Assembly (NCBI GenBank): GCA_964360605.1
Contig: CAYHXN010000010.1
Span: 1-21,456 of the forward strand
DNA from: CAYHXN01 sp964360605
GTDB lineage: Bacteria; Patescibacteriota; Minisyncoccia; UBA6257; WO2-44-18
Direction: 5' to 3'
DNA: 21,456 nucleotides
Shown: in pieces, positions 13,210 through 21,376 of the stretch
Numbering within the stretch: position 1 is the first letter of the stretch
Layout of the letters: every line of letters begins with the position of its first letter
Translations under genes and position numbers: made by a program
Notes under the pieces: model-generated
Told to the model about the DNA's origin: nothing
Seen by the model: the letters and a program-made list of their open reading frames with translations, nothing else
The model's database searches: none

Positions 13210-14637
13210 TTATTTAACAATTTTTCCCAGCTTCTCAAATTTTTCTCCGGAAAGAGATTTTTCTAAAACTTCAGTAAGTTTAGCGGTTTCCACGCGAATT
13301 TGCTTCATGGAATCGCGATCCCGGACAGTAACGGACTTATCTTTTTCGGTTTCAAAATCCACAGTCACGCAAAATGGCGTGCCGATTTCGTCTTGCCGGC
13401 GATAACGGCGGCCGATGCTCTGAGTCTCGTCGTATTCACAGACGAATTTTTTCGCCAGTTCTTCATAAACGGGGCGGGCTATTTTCGCTAATTCCTCTTT
13501 TTTAGAAAGCGGCAAAATCGCCACTTTAATCGGCGCCAGCCAGAATGGAAATTTCATCACCGTCCGTTGCTCTGATTCATCTTTTTCAGAAGTCGGGGCA
13601 TCCTCTTCGTTATAAGCTTCTAGCATCGCCGCTAAAACCGAACGATCCACGCCCCAAGTCGGTTCAATCACGTGCGGCAGGAATTTGTTTTTGGGGTCTT
13701 CCGGGTCGGTATAGGTTAAATCCTGTCCGCTTTTCTCCTGATGATTTTTTAAATCAAAATCGCCACGGTAAGCAAGGCCGTAAAGCTCTGATTTGCCAAA
13801 TGGGAATTCGTAATCAATATCCACAGTCCGCTGGGAATAATGCGCCCGCTCATCTTTGGGAATTTCGCGGTAATGGATTTTCTTTTTAGAGATGCCGAGA
13901 TGCTCCATCCACCTGCCCATTTCTTCCAGCCAATTATCAAAATGTTTTTTCCAGTCCTTCTCTTCAATAAAGTATTCAATTTCCATTTGCTCAAACTCGC
14001 GGGTGCGAAAAATAAAATTTCCGGGAGTGATTTCATTGCGGAAGGCTTTACCGGTCTGGGCGATACCAAAAGGCAAGCGCTTCCGCGTAGTCTCGGTTAC
14101 CAATTTAAAATCCACGAACATCGCCTGCGCTGTTTCCGGCCGCAGGTAAACGGTATTCGCCGCGTCTTCGGTTGGCCCAAGAAAAGTTTTAAACATCAGA
14201 TTGAATTGCTTAGCCTTAGTTAATTCACCGCCGCATTCGGGACATGAAAGATCATCCCTCGACTTCGCTCGGGAACTATCATCCTTTGCCGCTCGGGAAC
14301 CGTTAGTCCCTGAGCCTGTCGAAGGGCTACCTTGAATTTGATCAGAGCGAAATCGCTGATGGCATTTCTTGCACTCTACTAATGGGTCAGTGAAATTTTG
14401 TAAATGACTGCTTGCTTCCCAAACTTTCGGGTTCATAATCAACGCCGCATCAAGACCGACAACATCGGAGCGCTGTTGAACAAACATTTTCCACCACTCA
14501 TTTTTAATGTTTCTTTTGAGCTCGGCGCCAAGAGGGCCGTAATCCCAAGAATTTGCTAAACCGCCGTAAATCTCCGAACCAGGAAAAATAAAACCTCGCC
14601 TCTTAGACAAGCTTATAATTTTATCCATTAAGTTCAT
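13210..14637 (-). CDS. glyS: Glycyl-tRNA synthetase, homodimeric (alpha2) class II type
   Basis: Charges tRNA-Gly. It begins with KRRGFIFPGSEIYGGLANSWDYGPLG (typical of the dimeric, non-alpha2beta2 form), has motif 2 FRNEITP and REFEQMEIEYF, the motif 3 region WGVDRSVLAAMLEAY, and a C-terminal anticodon-binding domain (IKVAILPLSKKEE onward). A zinc-ribbon-like insert has Cys89/Cys92 and Cys132/Cys135, but its two halves are pushed apart by ~28 residues (102-129) of Ser/Gly/Asp/Arg-rich sequence encoded by palindromic repeats. Length is 475 aa. ATG 14637 is the start given; a second ATG three codons on is possible. The upstream 62 nt hold TGTAAAAT as a weak -10 and no SD. It is the first gene of a pair with the M16 peptidase. 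Confidence 0.96.
   Translation of the reverse strand: MNLMDKIISLSKRRGFIFPGSEIYGGLANSWDYGPLGAELKRNIKNEWWKMFVQQRSDVVGLDAALIMNPKVWEASSHLQNFTDPLVECKKCHQRFRSDQIQGSPSTGSGTNGSRAAKDDSSRAKSRDDLSCPECGGELTKAKQFNLMFKTFLGPTEDAANTVYLRPETAQAMFVDFKLVTETTRKRLPFGIAQTGKAFRNEITPGNFIFRTREFEQMEIEYFIEEKDWKKHFDNWLEEMGRWMEHLGISKKKIHYREIPKDERAHYSQRTVDIDYEFPFGKSELYGLAYRGDFDLKNHQEKSGQDLTYTDPEDPKNKFLPHVIEPTWGVDRSVLAAMLEAYNEEDAPTSEKDESEQRTVMKFPFWLAPIKVAILPLSKKEELAKIARPVYEELAKKFVCEYDETQSIGRRYRRQDEIGTPFCVTVDFETEKDKSVTVRDRDSMKQIRVETAKLTEVLEKSLSGEKFEKLGKIVK
14251..14334. repeat. Tandem palindromic repeats inserted in frame in glyS
   Basis: Two different palindrome-type words lie 30 bp apart. One at 14255-14274 (TCCCTCGACTTCGCTCGGGA) and one at 14307-14326 (- strand: CCCTTCGACAGGCTCAGGGA). 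I recognise both as dispersed palindromic repeats of many bacterial genomes. The 84-nt block is a multiple of three with no stop in the glyS frame, giving the low-complexity peptide between the two Cys pairs. Confidence 0.75.
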
Positions 14638-14678
14638 TTTGAAAAGCCGTTAGGGATTTTTTAATTTTACACTAATGC

Positions 14679-14705
14679 CTAATGACTAGCTATTAGTAAT
14701 TAGGG
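14679..14705. repeat. Imperfect hairpin between the surface-protein gene and glyS
   Basis: CCTAAT/ATTAGG plus inner ACTA/TAGT with one mismatch. No T-tract follows on the - strand. It may weakly slow or terminate transcription after the surface-protein gene, or act as the edge of the glyS leader. Confidence 0.3.
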
Positions 14706-16421
14706 CTTAACTATTCCCTGCTGGCTTCCGACTGTTGAATCGTCAGGAAGTAAGGTAGTAACCGGGAAATCTTTACTGGAAATTTCTAGACCGGTAAAAT
14801 CGTCTTTTCCCTTAAGAACGGTCTCTCCGATTAACGGCCAGTAATTGCCGGATGCCGAAGGGATGGCTTCAATCTGAAAAATCGCTTCAACCGGCTCTCC
14901 AATGATTCCCCGCGTGGCCGCAATTTTTTCTACCAGCCAAACCACTTCTTGCGTTCTCTCGTTATATTGAGGAGCCGCGAAACCAGTAGAAGATTTGACC
15001 ATATTAGTCATTTTAACATTTGGCCCTAAAAAGGCCTTAATCTCAATCCCGGAAACATCGCTGGAATAATTGCTCAATCTCCAATGAACAGTGTATCGGG
15101 TGGGAATGCTAACATTCGGAGGAAAGGGCCCGCTGTTAAGAATTCCAGAATCGGCATCGCGGAAATAAACACGGGCGTCCACCCTTGTTTGACCGGCAAC
15201 TTTTGTTTCCAACTTGACAATGCCGATTGTCTTGGAAGCGGCGACGAAAAATGGAACGGTTGGAGATTCTATTTCCGCTGAAACTTTCAAAAGGAAGTTT
15301 TTGTCGCTCAAACGGCGGATTGGGTAATCAGAGCGAGCGCGAATTTGGAAAGATACTGCTCCAGAACTGCCGGCAGGAACAGAAGAGAGCTCTGATTCGT
15401 TGGCGGCGTTCCAAATTAAAGTTTGGTCAGAAGCGCGAAAATTAGCGCTGGTATTAAGATGCGCGAGGTCAAACATTTCTCCAGTCAACCGCGCCTTGAT
15501 TACCACATCGTTGAGATTTATATCAGTGGTGTTCTTGTAAGTAAGAATATAGTTAATATTGTCTCCAGGACGAGCAATGTATCCGGAATCGCCGTTGGGT
15601 TCTATTTTTAAAGAAAGCGGAGATGGGGCGACGGCAATAGTCGCGATTCGCGAACTAATGGCGTATAACTCTCCTAGAAAACGCGCTTTAACAACAACTT
15701 TCGTTTCAAAAACGGCGTTATCCGGACCGATTAAATTACCGGATATTTTTAATTTCCCCTCGGAATTCTTACGTAAATCGCCTAGACGCCATTCGCGATT
15801 ACTCACGTCGGGCTCTAAATCCGATTTAACGAAATTAAAAGAGGGCGGGTACTCCACCACCAATTCTAGATTTCGGTAATCATCTTCAGCGACGTTTCTG
15901 TAGGTAATTAAAATTTCAAAATCTTCGCCGCTAAAAACTTTTGTGGGAGTTACCACGTCCAAAGACAAACCGAAGTTTCCGACGGGAATATCAATGTTTT
16001 TTTCTTTCTCAAAACGCGCGCCTAAATTCGCCGGCGAATAAGTAGCAGAAATCTGAATCTGCTGGATGCTGTTGTCCCCGCCAACCGCAATCAATTGGAA
16101 CCGTTCTTGAGTAAGGGTGCCAGCACCCAACATTCCCAGTTCGCGATATTCAACAGTTTTTTGAGATGGCTGACCGACAAACGCCATATTCTCCGGCAAG
16201 CTGATGGAAAGCCGAACTTCTTTTAATAAACTCTTGGATTCGTTGCTGACGCCAACTAGAAAATCAAATGGCACGCCGGCTAAAACTTTGTCCGGTACTT
16301 GAAAATCTATAGAAACGCCTTGCGCGGAGCGGGATTGAATATATAAAAAAACGCCGACGCTAATCAATAAAACGGAAGCGGCAACGCCAAGACCTATGAT
16401 TAGTTTGGATTTTCCCAACAT
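14700..16421 (-). CDS. Membrane-anchored surface protein with DUF11/Ig-like repeats
   Basis: A single N-terminal hydrophobic helix (residues ~7-28, preceded by Lys4 and Lys6) acts as an uncleaved anchor or signal. The rest (~35-573) is extracytoplasmic and beta-rich. It has several repeats of the DUF11/CARDB style, marked by YRN or YKN strands after a GD/GE turn (SGEDFEILITYRN, RPGDNINYILTYKN) and LSLDVV/LSLKIE-type starts. No enzyme motif, no cell-wall sorting signal at the C-terminus, few Cys. Probable role is as a cell-surface structural or adhesive protein; this is inference. It is transcribed alone from promoter TTGTTA/TAAAAT, whose -10 ends 7 nt before ATG, with no SD. Confidence 0.85.
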   Translation of the reverse strand: MLGKSKLIIGLGVAASVLLISVGVFLYIQSRSAQGVSIDFQVPDKVLAGVPFDFLVGVSNESKSLLKEVRLSISLPENMAFVGQPSQKTVEYRELGMLGAGTLTQERFQLIAVGGDNSIQQIQISATYSPANLGARFEKEKNIDIPVGNFGLSLDVVTPTKVFSGEDFEILITYRNVAEDDYRNLELVVEYPPSFNFVKSDLEPDVSNREWRLGDLRKNSEGKLKISGNLIGPDNAVFETKVVVKARFLGELYAISSRIATIAVAPSPLSLKIEPNGDSGYIARPGDNINYILTYKNTTDINLNDVVIKARLTGEMFDLAHLNTSANFRASDQTLIWNAANESELSSVPAGSSGAVSFQIRARSDYPIRRLSDKNFLLKVSAEIESPTVPFFVAASKTIGIVKLETKVAGQTRVDARVYFRDADSGILNSGPFPPNVSIPTRYTVHWRLSNYSSDVSGIEIKAFLGPNVKMTNMVKSSTGFAAPQYNERTQEVVWLVEKIAATRGIIGEPVEAIFQIEAIPSASGNYWPLIGETVLKGKDDFTGLEISSKDFPVTTLLPDDSTVGSQQGIVKP

Positions 16422-16457
16422 AAGATTTATTTTAACTCACTGTTCAGCGACTAACAA
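16422..16457 (-). promoter_or_regulatory. Promoter of the surface-protein gene, leaderless
   Basis: -35 TTGTTA at 16457-16452, a 17-nt spacer, -10 TAAAAT at 16434-16429, then AAATCTT and ATG 16421. No room for a ribosome site. Confidence 0.72.
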
Positions 16458-16497
16458 ATTAGCTGTACTGGAGTATCTTACTCGCTCATTACAGGAG

Positions 16498-17001
16498 CTA
16501 AACAATAACAGTGTCGTTTTGGGGGGAATTGGAACCAAAGGAAAGGCAATTAGAACAAAAGTAATCCAGGTTTTTTACTAGAAATTTTAGACTGGCGCGA
16601 GATTGGCAAAGCTGGCAGGAAGCGTGAGCGGAATCAAAACCAGCAACTTTCAAAACCGCCGCCGGAGTAAGTTCGTTGTTAATAACCAGCCCCCAAAGAG
16701 CCAAATCTGGTTGTTCTTCCGGAAAAACTTCTTTAATCAAGCGTAGAACCGGTAAACAATCAGCCGGCAAAGAACTCGCTTTGAGCGCGTCGGCAACCTG
16801 AAATTTATTTTTATTTATCAGCCGAATTTGAACTAAGTTAAGCGGCTCCAGATGGCTATTGAGTTTGGAAATAATTTTTCGGACGCTGACGGCTTTGGCG
16901 GAGACCCTCCCGAGTTCTTTAGTAAAAAAATGAACACGCGCATCCTGCTCGCCCGTTGGCTCTTTATCTAAAACAACTGCTTCGGTAAAGATTTCAACCA
17001 T
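16498..17001 (-). CDS. recO: DNA repair protein RecO, short form
   Basis: RecO helps load RecA on SSB-coated DNA in the RecFOR pathway and anneals strands. The N-terminal OB-fold (1-~75) shows TEAVVLDKEPTGEQDARVHFFTKELG, the usual RecO opening. The C-terminal part carries a four-Cys zinc motif, Cys129/Cys132 and Cys149/Cys152 (CQLC...CSNC). Length 167 aa is well below the ~240 of E. coli, and the helical domain is reduced. A perfect TATAAT (17013-17008) ends 6 nt before ATG 17001, so the message should be leaderless. It stands just after the patatin gene terminator and 40 nt before the next promoter. Confidence 0.88.
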   Translation of the reverse strand: MVEIFTEAVVLDKEPTGEQDARVHFFTKELGRVSAKAVSVRKIISKLNSHLEPLNLVQIRLINKNKFQVADALKASSLPADCLPVLRLIKEVFPEEQPDLALWGLVINNELTPAAVLKVAGFDSAHASCQLCQSRASLKFLVKNLDYFCSNCLSFGSNSPQNDTVIV

Positions 17002-17013
17002 ACATTTATTATA
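17002..17013 (-). promoter_or_regulatory. recO -10 box, leaderless
   Basis: TATAAT at 17013-17008, then AAATGT and ATG. No good -35 at 16-18 nt (TCCTTT at 17). Confidence 0.55.
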
Positions 17014-17037
17014 TAGGATTTAGGCAACGGAAAGGAC

Positions 17038-17069
17038 AAAAAACTCCCGATCGCGTAATGCGACGGGAG
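17038..17069 (-). terminator. Intrinsic terminator of the patatin-like gene
   Basis: Ten pairs in two blocks, CTCCCG/CGGGAG and TCGC/GCGA, with one bulged base and loop ATTAC on the - strand, followed by six Ts. It begins immediately after the stop codon. Confidence 0.9.
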
Positions 17070-18005
17070 CTAAAGTCCTAATTTTTTTAAAATATACCGG
17101 CCGCACTCTTCTCCGTGCTCAAAGAGTTGGGTTAGGTCGCCTTTTTTAAAACCGTTATCGGAAAGAGTGGGGATATAGATTTTCGGACTAATGATGACTA
17201 AGCGATGAGACACCATGTCCAAATTATCTCCACTAACGATATTGGTTAAAAAAGCTTTAAGGCCCTCAAAAACCTTTTTGTAAACCGGCCAAGGCGTTTC
17301 CGCTTCAAAGAGCTGAAAATCCTTGTGGTGTTCCAAAAAAGAGGTTATTTTCGCTCCTATCAATTCGTCTAAAAGGAAATTGAAGTCAGAAAAAATTCCC
17401 CGCATCCAATGAAGGTCCTGAATGTCGGTACCGTCATACACCTGATCATTAATAACAACGAAAATCGTATCGCATCCGAACTTAGCCGCTGATTCTAAAG
17501 AAAAATAATAACCGTCAGAATAATAATCCCCGTCAATTTCCACCTTAGGAAAGAATCCTCCAACGCTTACCGATGCCTTAATGACCTTTAAAAGCTTTTC
17601 TTGAGAAATCTCCCGATTGGAAAATATCTCTAGACAGTTTTCCGAACGCTTCCTGGTAACAATTTCAAAATGGGTTGCCGAGTTTACAACCTTAGAAAGA
17701 TCTAATTTGGATAAAAGCCAATTCAATCCGCTGTCGGTGAAAAGCGACGACTTGAAAAGCCTTGTTACCATATCCGTTTTATGGAAAAGACAGCTTGGGC
17801 CAATAACCTCAACCTCGCCGAGCCAAATCTTTTTCAAAGCATCCGGTCCGCTTTCAATGAGCTTTGCTCCGTTGAGAGCTCCCACCGAAACGCCTTGAAT
17901 ATAATCCGGCTTGGCTTTTTCCCAAAGCGCTTTGGAAAAACCAGCCCCAAAAGCACCGCGGAACTTGCCGCCGCAAAAAATAACGCCTATTTTCCCCAAC
18001 GCCAT
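17070..18005 (-). CDS. Patatin-like phospholipase/acyl hydrolase
   Basis: Patatin-fold Ser-Asp lipid hydrolase. Oxyanion-hole loop CGGKFRGAFGAG (11-22; the usual first Gly is replaced by Cys), nucleophile Ser40 in GVSVG, and Asp164 in YSDGYY (the usual DG[GA] has Tyr). I chose ATG 18005 because GGAGG lies 9 nt upstream; the longer frame from TTG 18035 would add ten residues and put the SD inside the gene. That gives 311 aa. No signal peptide, so it is probably cytoplasmic, with membrane or storage lipids as possible substrates. It is a single-gene unit between its own promoter and a strong terminator. Confidence 0.9.
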   Translation of the reverse strand: MALGKIGVIFCGGKFRGAFGAGFSKALWEKAKPDYIQGVSVGALNGAKLIESGPDALKKIWLGEVEVIGPSCLFHKTDMVTRLFKSSLFTDSGLNWLLSKLDLSKVVNSATHFEIVTRKRSENCLEIFSNREISQEKLLKVIKASVSVGGFFPKVEIDGDYYSDGYYFSLESAAKFGCDTIFVVINDQVYDGTDIQDLHWMRGIFSDFNFLLDELIGAKITSFLEHHKDFQLFEAETPWPVYKKVFEGLKAFLTNIVSGDNLDMVSHRLVIISPKIYIPTLSDNGFKKGDLTQLFEHGEECGRYILKKLGL

Positions 18006-18045
18006 CGGCAGCAACCTCCAGTTCTTTAAATTCAAAAGACTACCT

Positions 18046-18053
18046 ATTATATA
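18046..18053 (-). promoter_or_regulatory. Promoter of the patatin-like gene
   Basis: TATATAAT with TGC in front (TGC-TATATA fits an extended -10). The -35 region (TTTTTA) is poor. Leader of about 35 nt, ending in GGAGG. Confidence 0.5.
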
Positions 18054-18083
18054 GCACGGATGGCACCATAAAAACAGCCCGAA

Positions 18084-18527
18084 TTAACCTTCTGAAACTT
18101 TAAGCTTCTTAGATTTTTGGCGATTTATTTTCGGTAAAATAACAGTGAGAACACCGTTTTTAATCTTGGCGTCAGCGCGGTCGGCGTCCACTTCTTGCGG
18201 CAAAATTACGGAACGGGAAAACCGGCCCCAATAACATTCTTGATAGAAATAATCTTCTTCTTTTACCTTTTTTTCTCGTTGGCGAGTGCCTTGAATAGTT
18301 ACCGAATCGGGAGTGATAGAAATATCCAAATCTTCCGGACTAACTCCGGCGATTGGGGATTCCACGATGATTTCTTCTGGAGTTTGATAAACGTCAATCG
18401 TCAATTGCCCGTCATCTTCCGAAAGCTCCGTCTCGTTCTGCTTTTTCGCGACCGCGGAAGAGGATTTGGCAAGATCAATTTCCACTCCGTCTTCTTCGTT
18501 ATTTAGTTGTGGTTTTATTTCGTCCAT
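18084..18527 (-). CDS. hsp20: Small heat-shock protein, Hsp20/alpha-crystallin family
   Basis: ATP-independent holdase chaperone. The alpha-crystallin domain spans ~40-145: it begins LTIDVYQTPEEIIVESPIAG, contains the hallmark GVLTVILPK (125-133), and the preceding FSRSVILPQEVDADRADAKI. The N-terminal arm (1-39) is acidic and low-complexity instead of the hydrophobic arm often used for client binding. The IXI tail motif is not evident. Length 147 aa is normal. ATG lies three bases after the prsW stop, with no SD, so it is translated as the last gene of valS-prsW-hsp20. The T-tract after the stop (18074-18070) has no convincing stem before it. Confidence 0.95.
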   Translation of the reverse strand: MDEIKPQLNNEEDGVEIDLAKSSSAVAKKQNETELSEDDGQLTIDVYQTPEEIIVESPIAGVSPEDLDISITPDSVTIQGTRQREKKVKEEDYFYQECYWGRFSRSVILPQEVDADRADAKIKNGVLTVILPKINRQKSKKLKVSEG

Positions 18528-18530
18528 AAA

Positions 18531-19211
18531 TTATGGTTCTAACTTTTTTAGTTTTTCAAAATCGCTAAGGATGAAAAAGCCTACGATGACGAGAAACAAA
18601 ATCGGAATGGTTATCTCGTCAAATCTAATTATAAAGTAATTAAAAATTGCGTGCAATAAAGTAGCAATGGCAAGAGAGCCGATAATAGCACGCCAGAATT
18701 TCATTCTACGAGCGACAGAAAGACCCCAATAATATCCAATCACGCCGGAACTTAAAGTATGAAGTAAAGTTGCCCCCACAAAGCGAAGAGTGGTAGTTTC
18801 TATCGGGCCAGCGCCCAATAACCCGTCCGTAGATCGAAAAACAGAGGCCACGTTTTCCACCGCGGAAAAACCGAGGGCGGAGACAATCATGTAAATCATC
18901 GGGTCTATGGGTTCGTCCAAGTCTCGGCTTTTCTTCATGACTAGAAAAGCGGCGAAGAATTTGAAAAACTCTTCTACTAAGGCAAAGAGCACGAAAGCGA
19001 AACTGCTGTAAGTCTCAATATTAGCCGAAGAAAGCCAATTATTAATGAGAATTTGAAATTGTAAAACAAAAACCGTGATGAACGCGCCAGCAAGAAAAGT
19101 ATAGAAAATTAGCCTCTTGGGTTCTGGATGGCGCAGGTCTTCTAAAAGATAGAAGGCTAACCAAGCAAAGCTGGGTAATAATCCTAAAATTAACGGAATA
19201 ACTACTCCCAT
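18531..19211 (-). CDS. prsW: PrsW-family intramembrane metalloprotease
   Basis: Polytopic membrane protease related to PrsW, which in Bacillus cleaves an anti-sigma factor. Conserved membrane motifs: Glu80-Glu81 and Lys84 in LVEEFFKF, Glu119 in GFSAVEN, His151 in LLHTLSSGVIGYYWG, and His187/Asn191 in LLHAIFNY. About seven hydrophobic segments; 226 aa is typical. No sigma/anti-sigma pair is visible here, so the substrate is unknown. ATG 19211 overlaps the end of valS by 10 nt, so translation is coupled. Confidence 0.92.
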   Translation of the reverse strand: MGVVIPLILGLLPSFAWLAFYLLEDLRHPEPKRLIFYTFLAGAFITVFVLQFQILINNWLSSANIETYSSFAFVLFALVEEFFKFFAAFLVMKKSRDLDEPIDPMIYMIVSALGFSAVENVASVFRSTDGLLGAGPIETTTLRFVGATLLHTLSSGVIGYYWGLSVARRMKFWRAIIGSLAIATLLHAIFNYFIIRFDEITIPILFLVIVGFFILSDFEKLKKLEP

Positions 19212-21376
19212 TCACTTATAATTAAACCCTTGTTTTGCGTTTCGGACAAACTAAGCCGTTGATAAATTTCTTCGGTGATAAAAGGCATAAACGGATGCAA
19301 CATCTTAAGAGTCCCGATAAGAAGTGTTCCAAGCGCGGTTTTTACCTCTTCGTCTTCTCGCGATTTTGCTAATTCAATATATTTATCCGCTAATTCGTGC
19401 CAGACAAAATCATAAATTTTGTGAAGCGCCGGCCCTAATTCGTATTTTTCTATATCTTTCTCAATTTCGGACTTTAAATCATTGAATTGTTTGAGAATTT
19501 TTTTATCTTCTTCATTTGTGAATTTTAAATTTGCCTGCCTGCCGGTAGGCATGGAAATTGGAAGTTTGAAATTTTCAATTTTGCTTTGGCAAAATCGGCT
19601 GATATTCCATAATTTATTCGCGAATTTTTTCCCCGCCTGTACCGCCGCTTCATCCCAATGAATGTCCTGCGTGCCCATTGCTTGCCAAATAATTCCGAAA
19701 CGAGTGGCATCCGCGCCGTATTTTTCTATAAGACCGATTGGATCAATGCCAGTTCCCAACGATTTAGACATCCGTTTTCCCTCCTTAGTCAAAATCGTGG
19801 CGTGAATTAAAACTTCCGGAAAAGGCGTTTCTTTTTGAAATTCTAAACCGGAAAAAACCATCCTGGCCACCCAAAGATTAATAATGTCTCTGGCGGTTAT
19901 TAAAACATTGGAAGGATACAAGTCTTTTAAATCTTCGTCAGACAATCCCGCGAACGGCCAAAGCGCGGACGAAAACCAAGTGTCTAAAACATCTTGCGAT
20001 TGCTCCATTTCGCAATTTTTACAAATCGGGCATTGTTTCGGTTTTTCTATAGAAATTATAAATTCCTTATTTTGGATTTCTTCCTGTATTTTTTTGCAAA
20101 AAAATACAGGAAGCTGGTGTCCCCACCAAATCTGGCGGGAAATACACCAGTCGCGGATATTTTCTAACCAGGCAGTGGCAGTTCTTTCAAAGTTCTCCGG
20201 AATTATCTTTGTTTTTCCGGATTTAATGGTTTTCAAGGTTTTTTTGGCGAGTTCTTCCATTTTTAAGAACCATTGGTCGCTTAAAAGTGGCTCCAGAACG
20301 GTACCGGAGCGGTAGCAGATTGCTATATTATGTTTATAATCTTCGGTTTTTTCTAGTAATCCGGATGTTTCTAATTCCTTAACTACTTTTTCTCTCGCTT
20401 CGGAGACTTTCAATCCCGAGAAGTCCTTACCGGCAATGTCGGTCATCTTCCCACGCTCGTTAATAATTTCGTATTGAGGAAGTTTGTTCCGCTCTCCAAT
20501 TTCAGCATCCAAAATATCGTGCGCCGGAGTGACTTTCACCGCTCCGGTGCCAAAACTCATATCAATGGCGTCGTCGGCAATGATAGGAATTTCGCGGTTT
20601 TGAATTGGCAATAATATCTTTTTACCAACTAACTTTTTATAACGCTCGTCTTTTGGATTGACCGCTACTGCCGCGTCGCCAAGCATCGTCTCCGGTCTTG
20701 TGGTTGCGACGACGATGTAGTCGTCGCTCTGACCGCCTCGCGTCGGAGCTACAATGAGATATTTAATGAAGTATAATTTTCCTATCTCTTCTTTATATTC
20801 CACTTCTAAATCAGAAAGCGAAGTTTGGCAGGCAACGCACCAACTGACAATTCTTTTCCCCCGATAAATCAATCCCTTTTCGTAGTAATGAATAAAAGCT
20901 TTTTTTACCCATTCCGCGTATTTTTCATCCATCGTGAAACGAAAGCGCGACCAGTCACAAGAAGCGCCAATTTTTTTTAATTGTTCAACAATGATATCGC
21001 CGTATTTATTTTTCCACTCCCAAACTTTTTCAATAAATTTTTCCCGTCCCAAATCCCAACGGTTAATGCCTTCTTTTTTAAGCTGTTTTTCTACAATATT
21101 TTGAGTAGCGATACCTGCGTGATCCGTTCCCGGAAACCAAACGGTTTTAAAACCACGCATCCGATGGTAGCGAATTAAAATATCGCTGATAGTCACGTTC
21201 AGCGCGTGGCCCATATGAAGCGAGCCGGTAACGTTGGGGGGTGGAAGATGAATCGCGTATGTTTTTCCTTTGCCCTTCAGAGCTCCTCTTTGCGGAGCGA
21301 AGTAGGGTTCCCAGAATTTGTAGATTTTCTCCTCAATGGCTTTAGGATCGTAAGCCGAAGGCCAGTCATTAGTCAT
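19202..21376 (-). CDS. valS: Valyl-tRNA synthetase, short form
   Basis: Charges tRNA-Val. Class Ia signature HMGH at 54-57 within PPPNVTGSLHMGH, KMSKS-type RMSKS at 535-539, and editing-domain motif TTRPETM (225-231) with GTGAVKVTPAHD. SRQIWWGHQLPV (413-424) is diagnostic of ValRS. Length 724 aa against ~950 in E. coli: it ends after the anticodon-binding domain and lacks the C-terminal coiled-coil arm. Probable repeat-derived inserts occur at ~25-34, possibly ~209-219, and at 609-615 (MPTGRQA). It is the first gene of valS-prsW-hsp20. Promoter TTAACG/TATAAT with the -10 ending 7 nt before ATG and no SD: leaderless. Confidence 0.97.
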   Translation of the reverse strand: MTNDWPSAYDPKAIEEKIYKFWEPYFAPQRGALKGKGKTYAIHLPPPNVTGSLHMGHALNVTISDILIRYHRMRGFKTVWFPGTDHAGIATQNIVEKQLKKEGINRWDLGREKFIEKVWEWKNKYGDIIVEQLKKIGASCDWSRFRFTMDEKYAEWVKKAFIHYYEKGLIYRGKRIVSWCVACQTSLSDLEVEYKEEIGKLYFIKYLIVAPTRGGQSDDYIVVATTRPETMLGDAAVAVNPKDERYKKLVGKKILLPIQNREIPIIADDAIDMSFGTGAVKVTPAHDILDAEIGERNKLPQYEIINERGKMTDIAGKDFSGLKVSEAREKVVKELETSGLLEKTEDYKHNIAICYRSGTVLEPLLSDQWFLKMEELAKKTLKTIKSGKTKIIPENFERTATAWLENIRDWCISRQIWWGHQLPVFFCKKIQEEIQNKEFIISIEKPKQCPICKNCEMEQSQDVLDTWFSSALWPFAGLSDEDLKDLYPSNVLITARDIINLWVARMVFSGLEFQKETPFPEVLIHATILTKEGKRMSKSLGTGIDPIGLIEKYGADATRFGIIWQAMGTQDIHWDEAAVQAGKKFANKLWNISRFCQSKIENFKLPISMPTGRQANLKFTNEEDKKILKQFNDLKSEIEKDIEKYELGPALHKIYDFVWHELADKYIELAKSREDEEVKTALGTLLIGTLKMLHPFMPFITEEIYQRLSLSETQNKGLIISEWE
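19536..19551. repeat. TGCCTGCCGGTAGGCA palindrome inside valS
   Basis: A 16-nt near-perfect palindrome, preceded by another TGCC, encoding MPTGRQA in the valS frame. This DNA/peptide pair is one I associate with CPR genomes, where it recurs between and inside genes. It sits in the loop between the anticodon-binding helices. Confidence 0.7.
20706..20727. repeat. 8-bp inverted repeat at the edge of the ValRS editing domain
   Basis: GCGACGAC/GTCGTCGC with a 6-nt loop, next to an extra APTRGGQSDD segment before the conserved VVATTRPET. It may be repeat-derived; weaker than the other cases because part of it codes for conserved residues. Confidence 0.3.
21275..21302. repeat. Palindrome inside the valS N-terminus
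   Basis: CTTC...GCTCC pairs with GGAGC-GAAG (9 pairs, 3-nt bulge, 7-nt loop). It encodes part of FAPQRGALKG, an extra loop before the conserved KGKTYAIHLPPPNVTG. It shares GGAGCGAA with the hairpin at 98-122. Confidence 0.45.

Noticed and set aside
13209..13238. Upstream TTG start for the M16 peptidase
   Set aside because: It would overlap glyS by 29 nt; ATG 13208 follows the glyS stop by one base and matches the family N-terminus.
13840..14223. 127-codon and overlapping + strand frames inside glyS
   Set aside because: Antisense shadows of conserved GlyRS motifs.
14255..14326. CRISPR array from the repeated palindromes in glyS
   Set aside because: The repeats are two different words, in frame in an essential gene, with no regular spacers and no cas genes.
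18006..18035. Upstream TTG start for the patatin-like protein
   Set aside because: GGAGG placed 9 nt before ATG 18005 would fall inside the coding sequence; the extra residues precede the usual family start.
18070..18095. Terminator after hsp20
   Set aside because: A five-T run is present but no stable stem precedes it.
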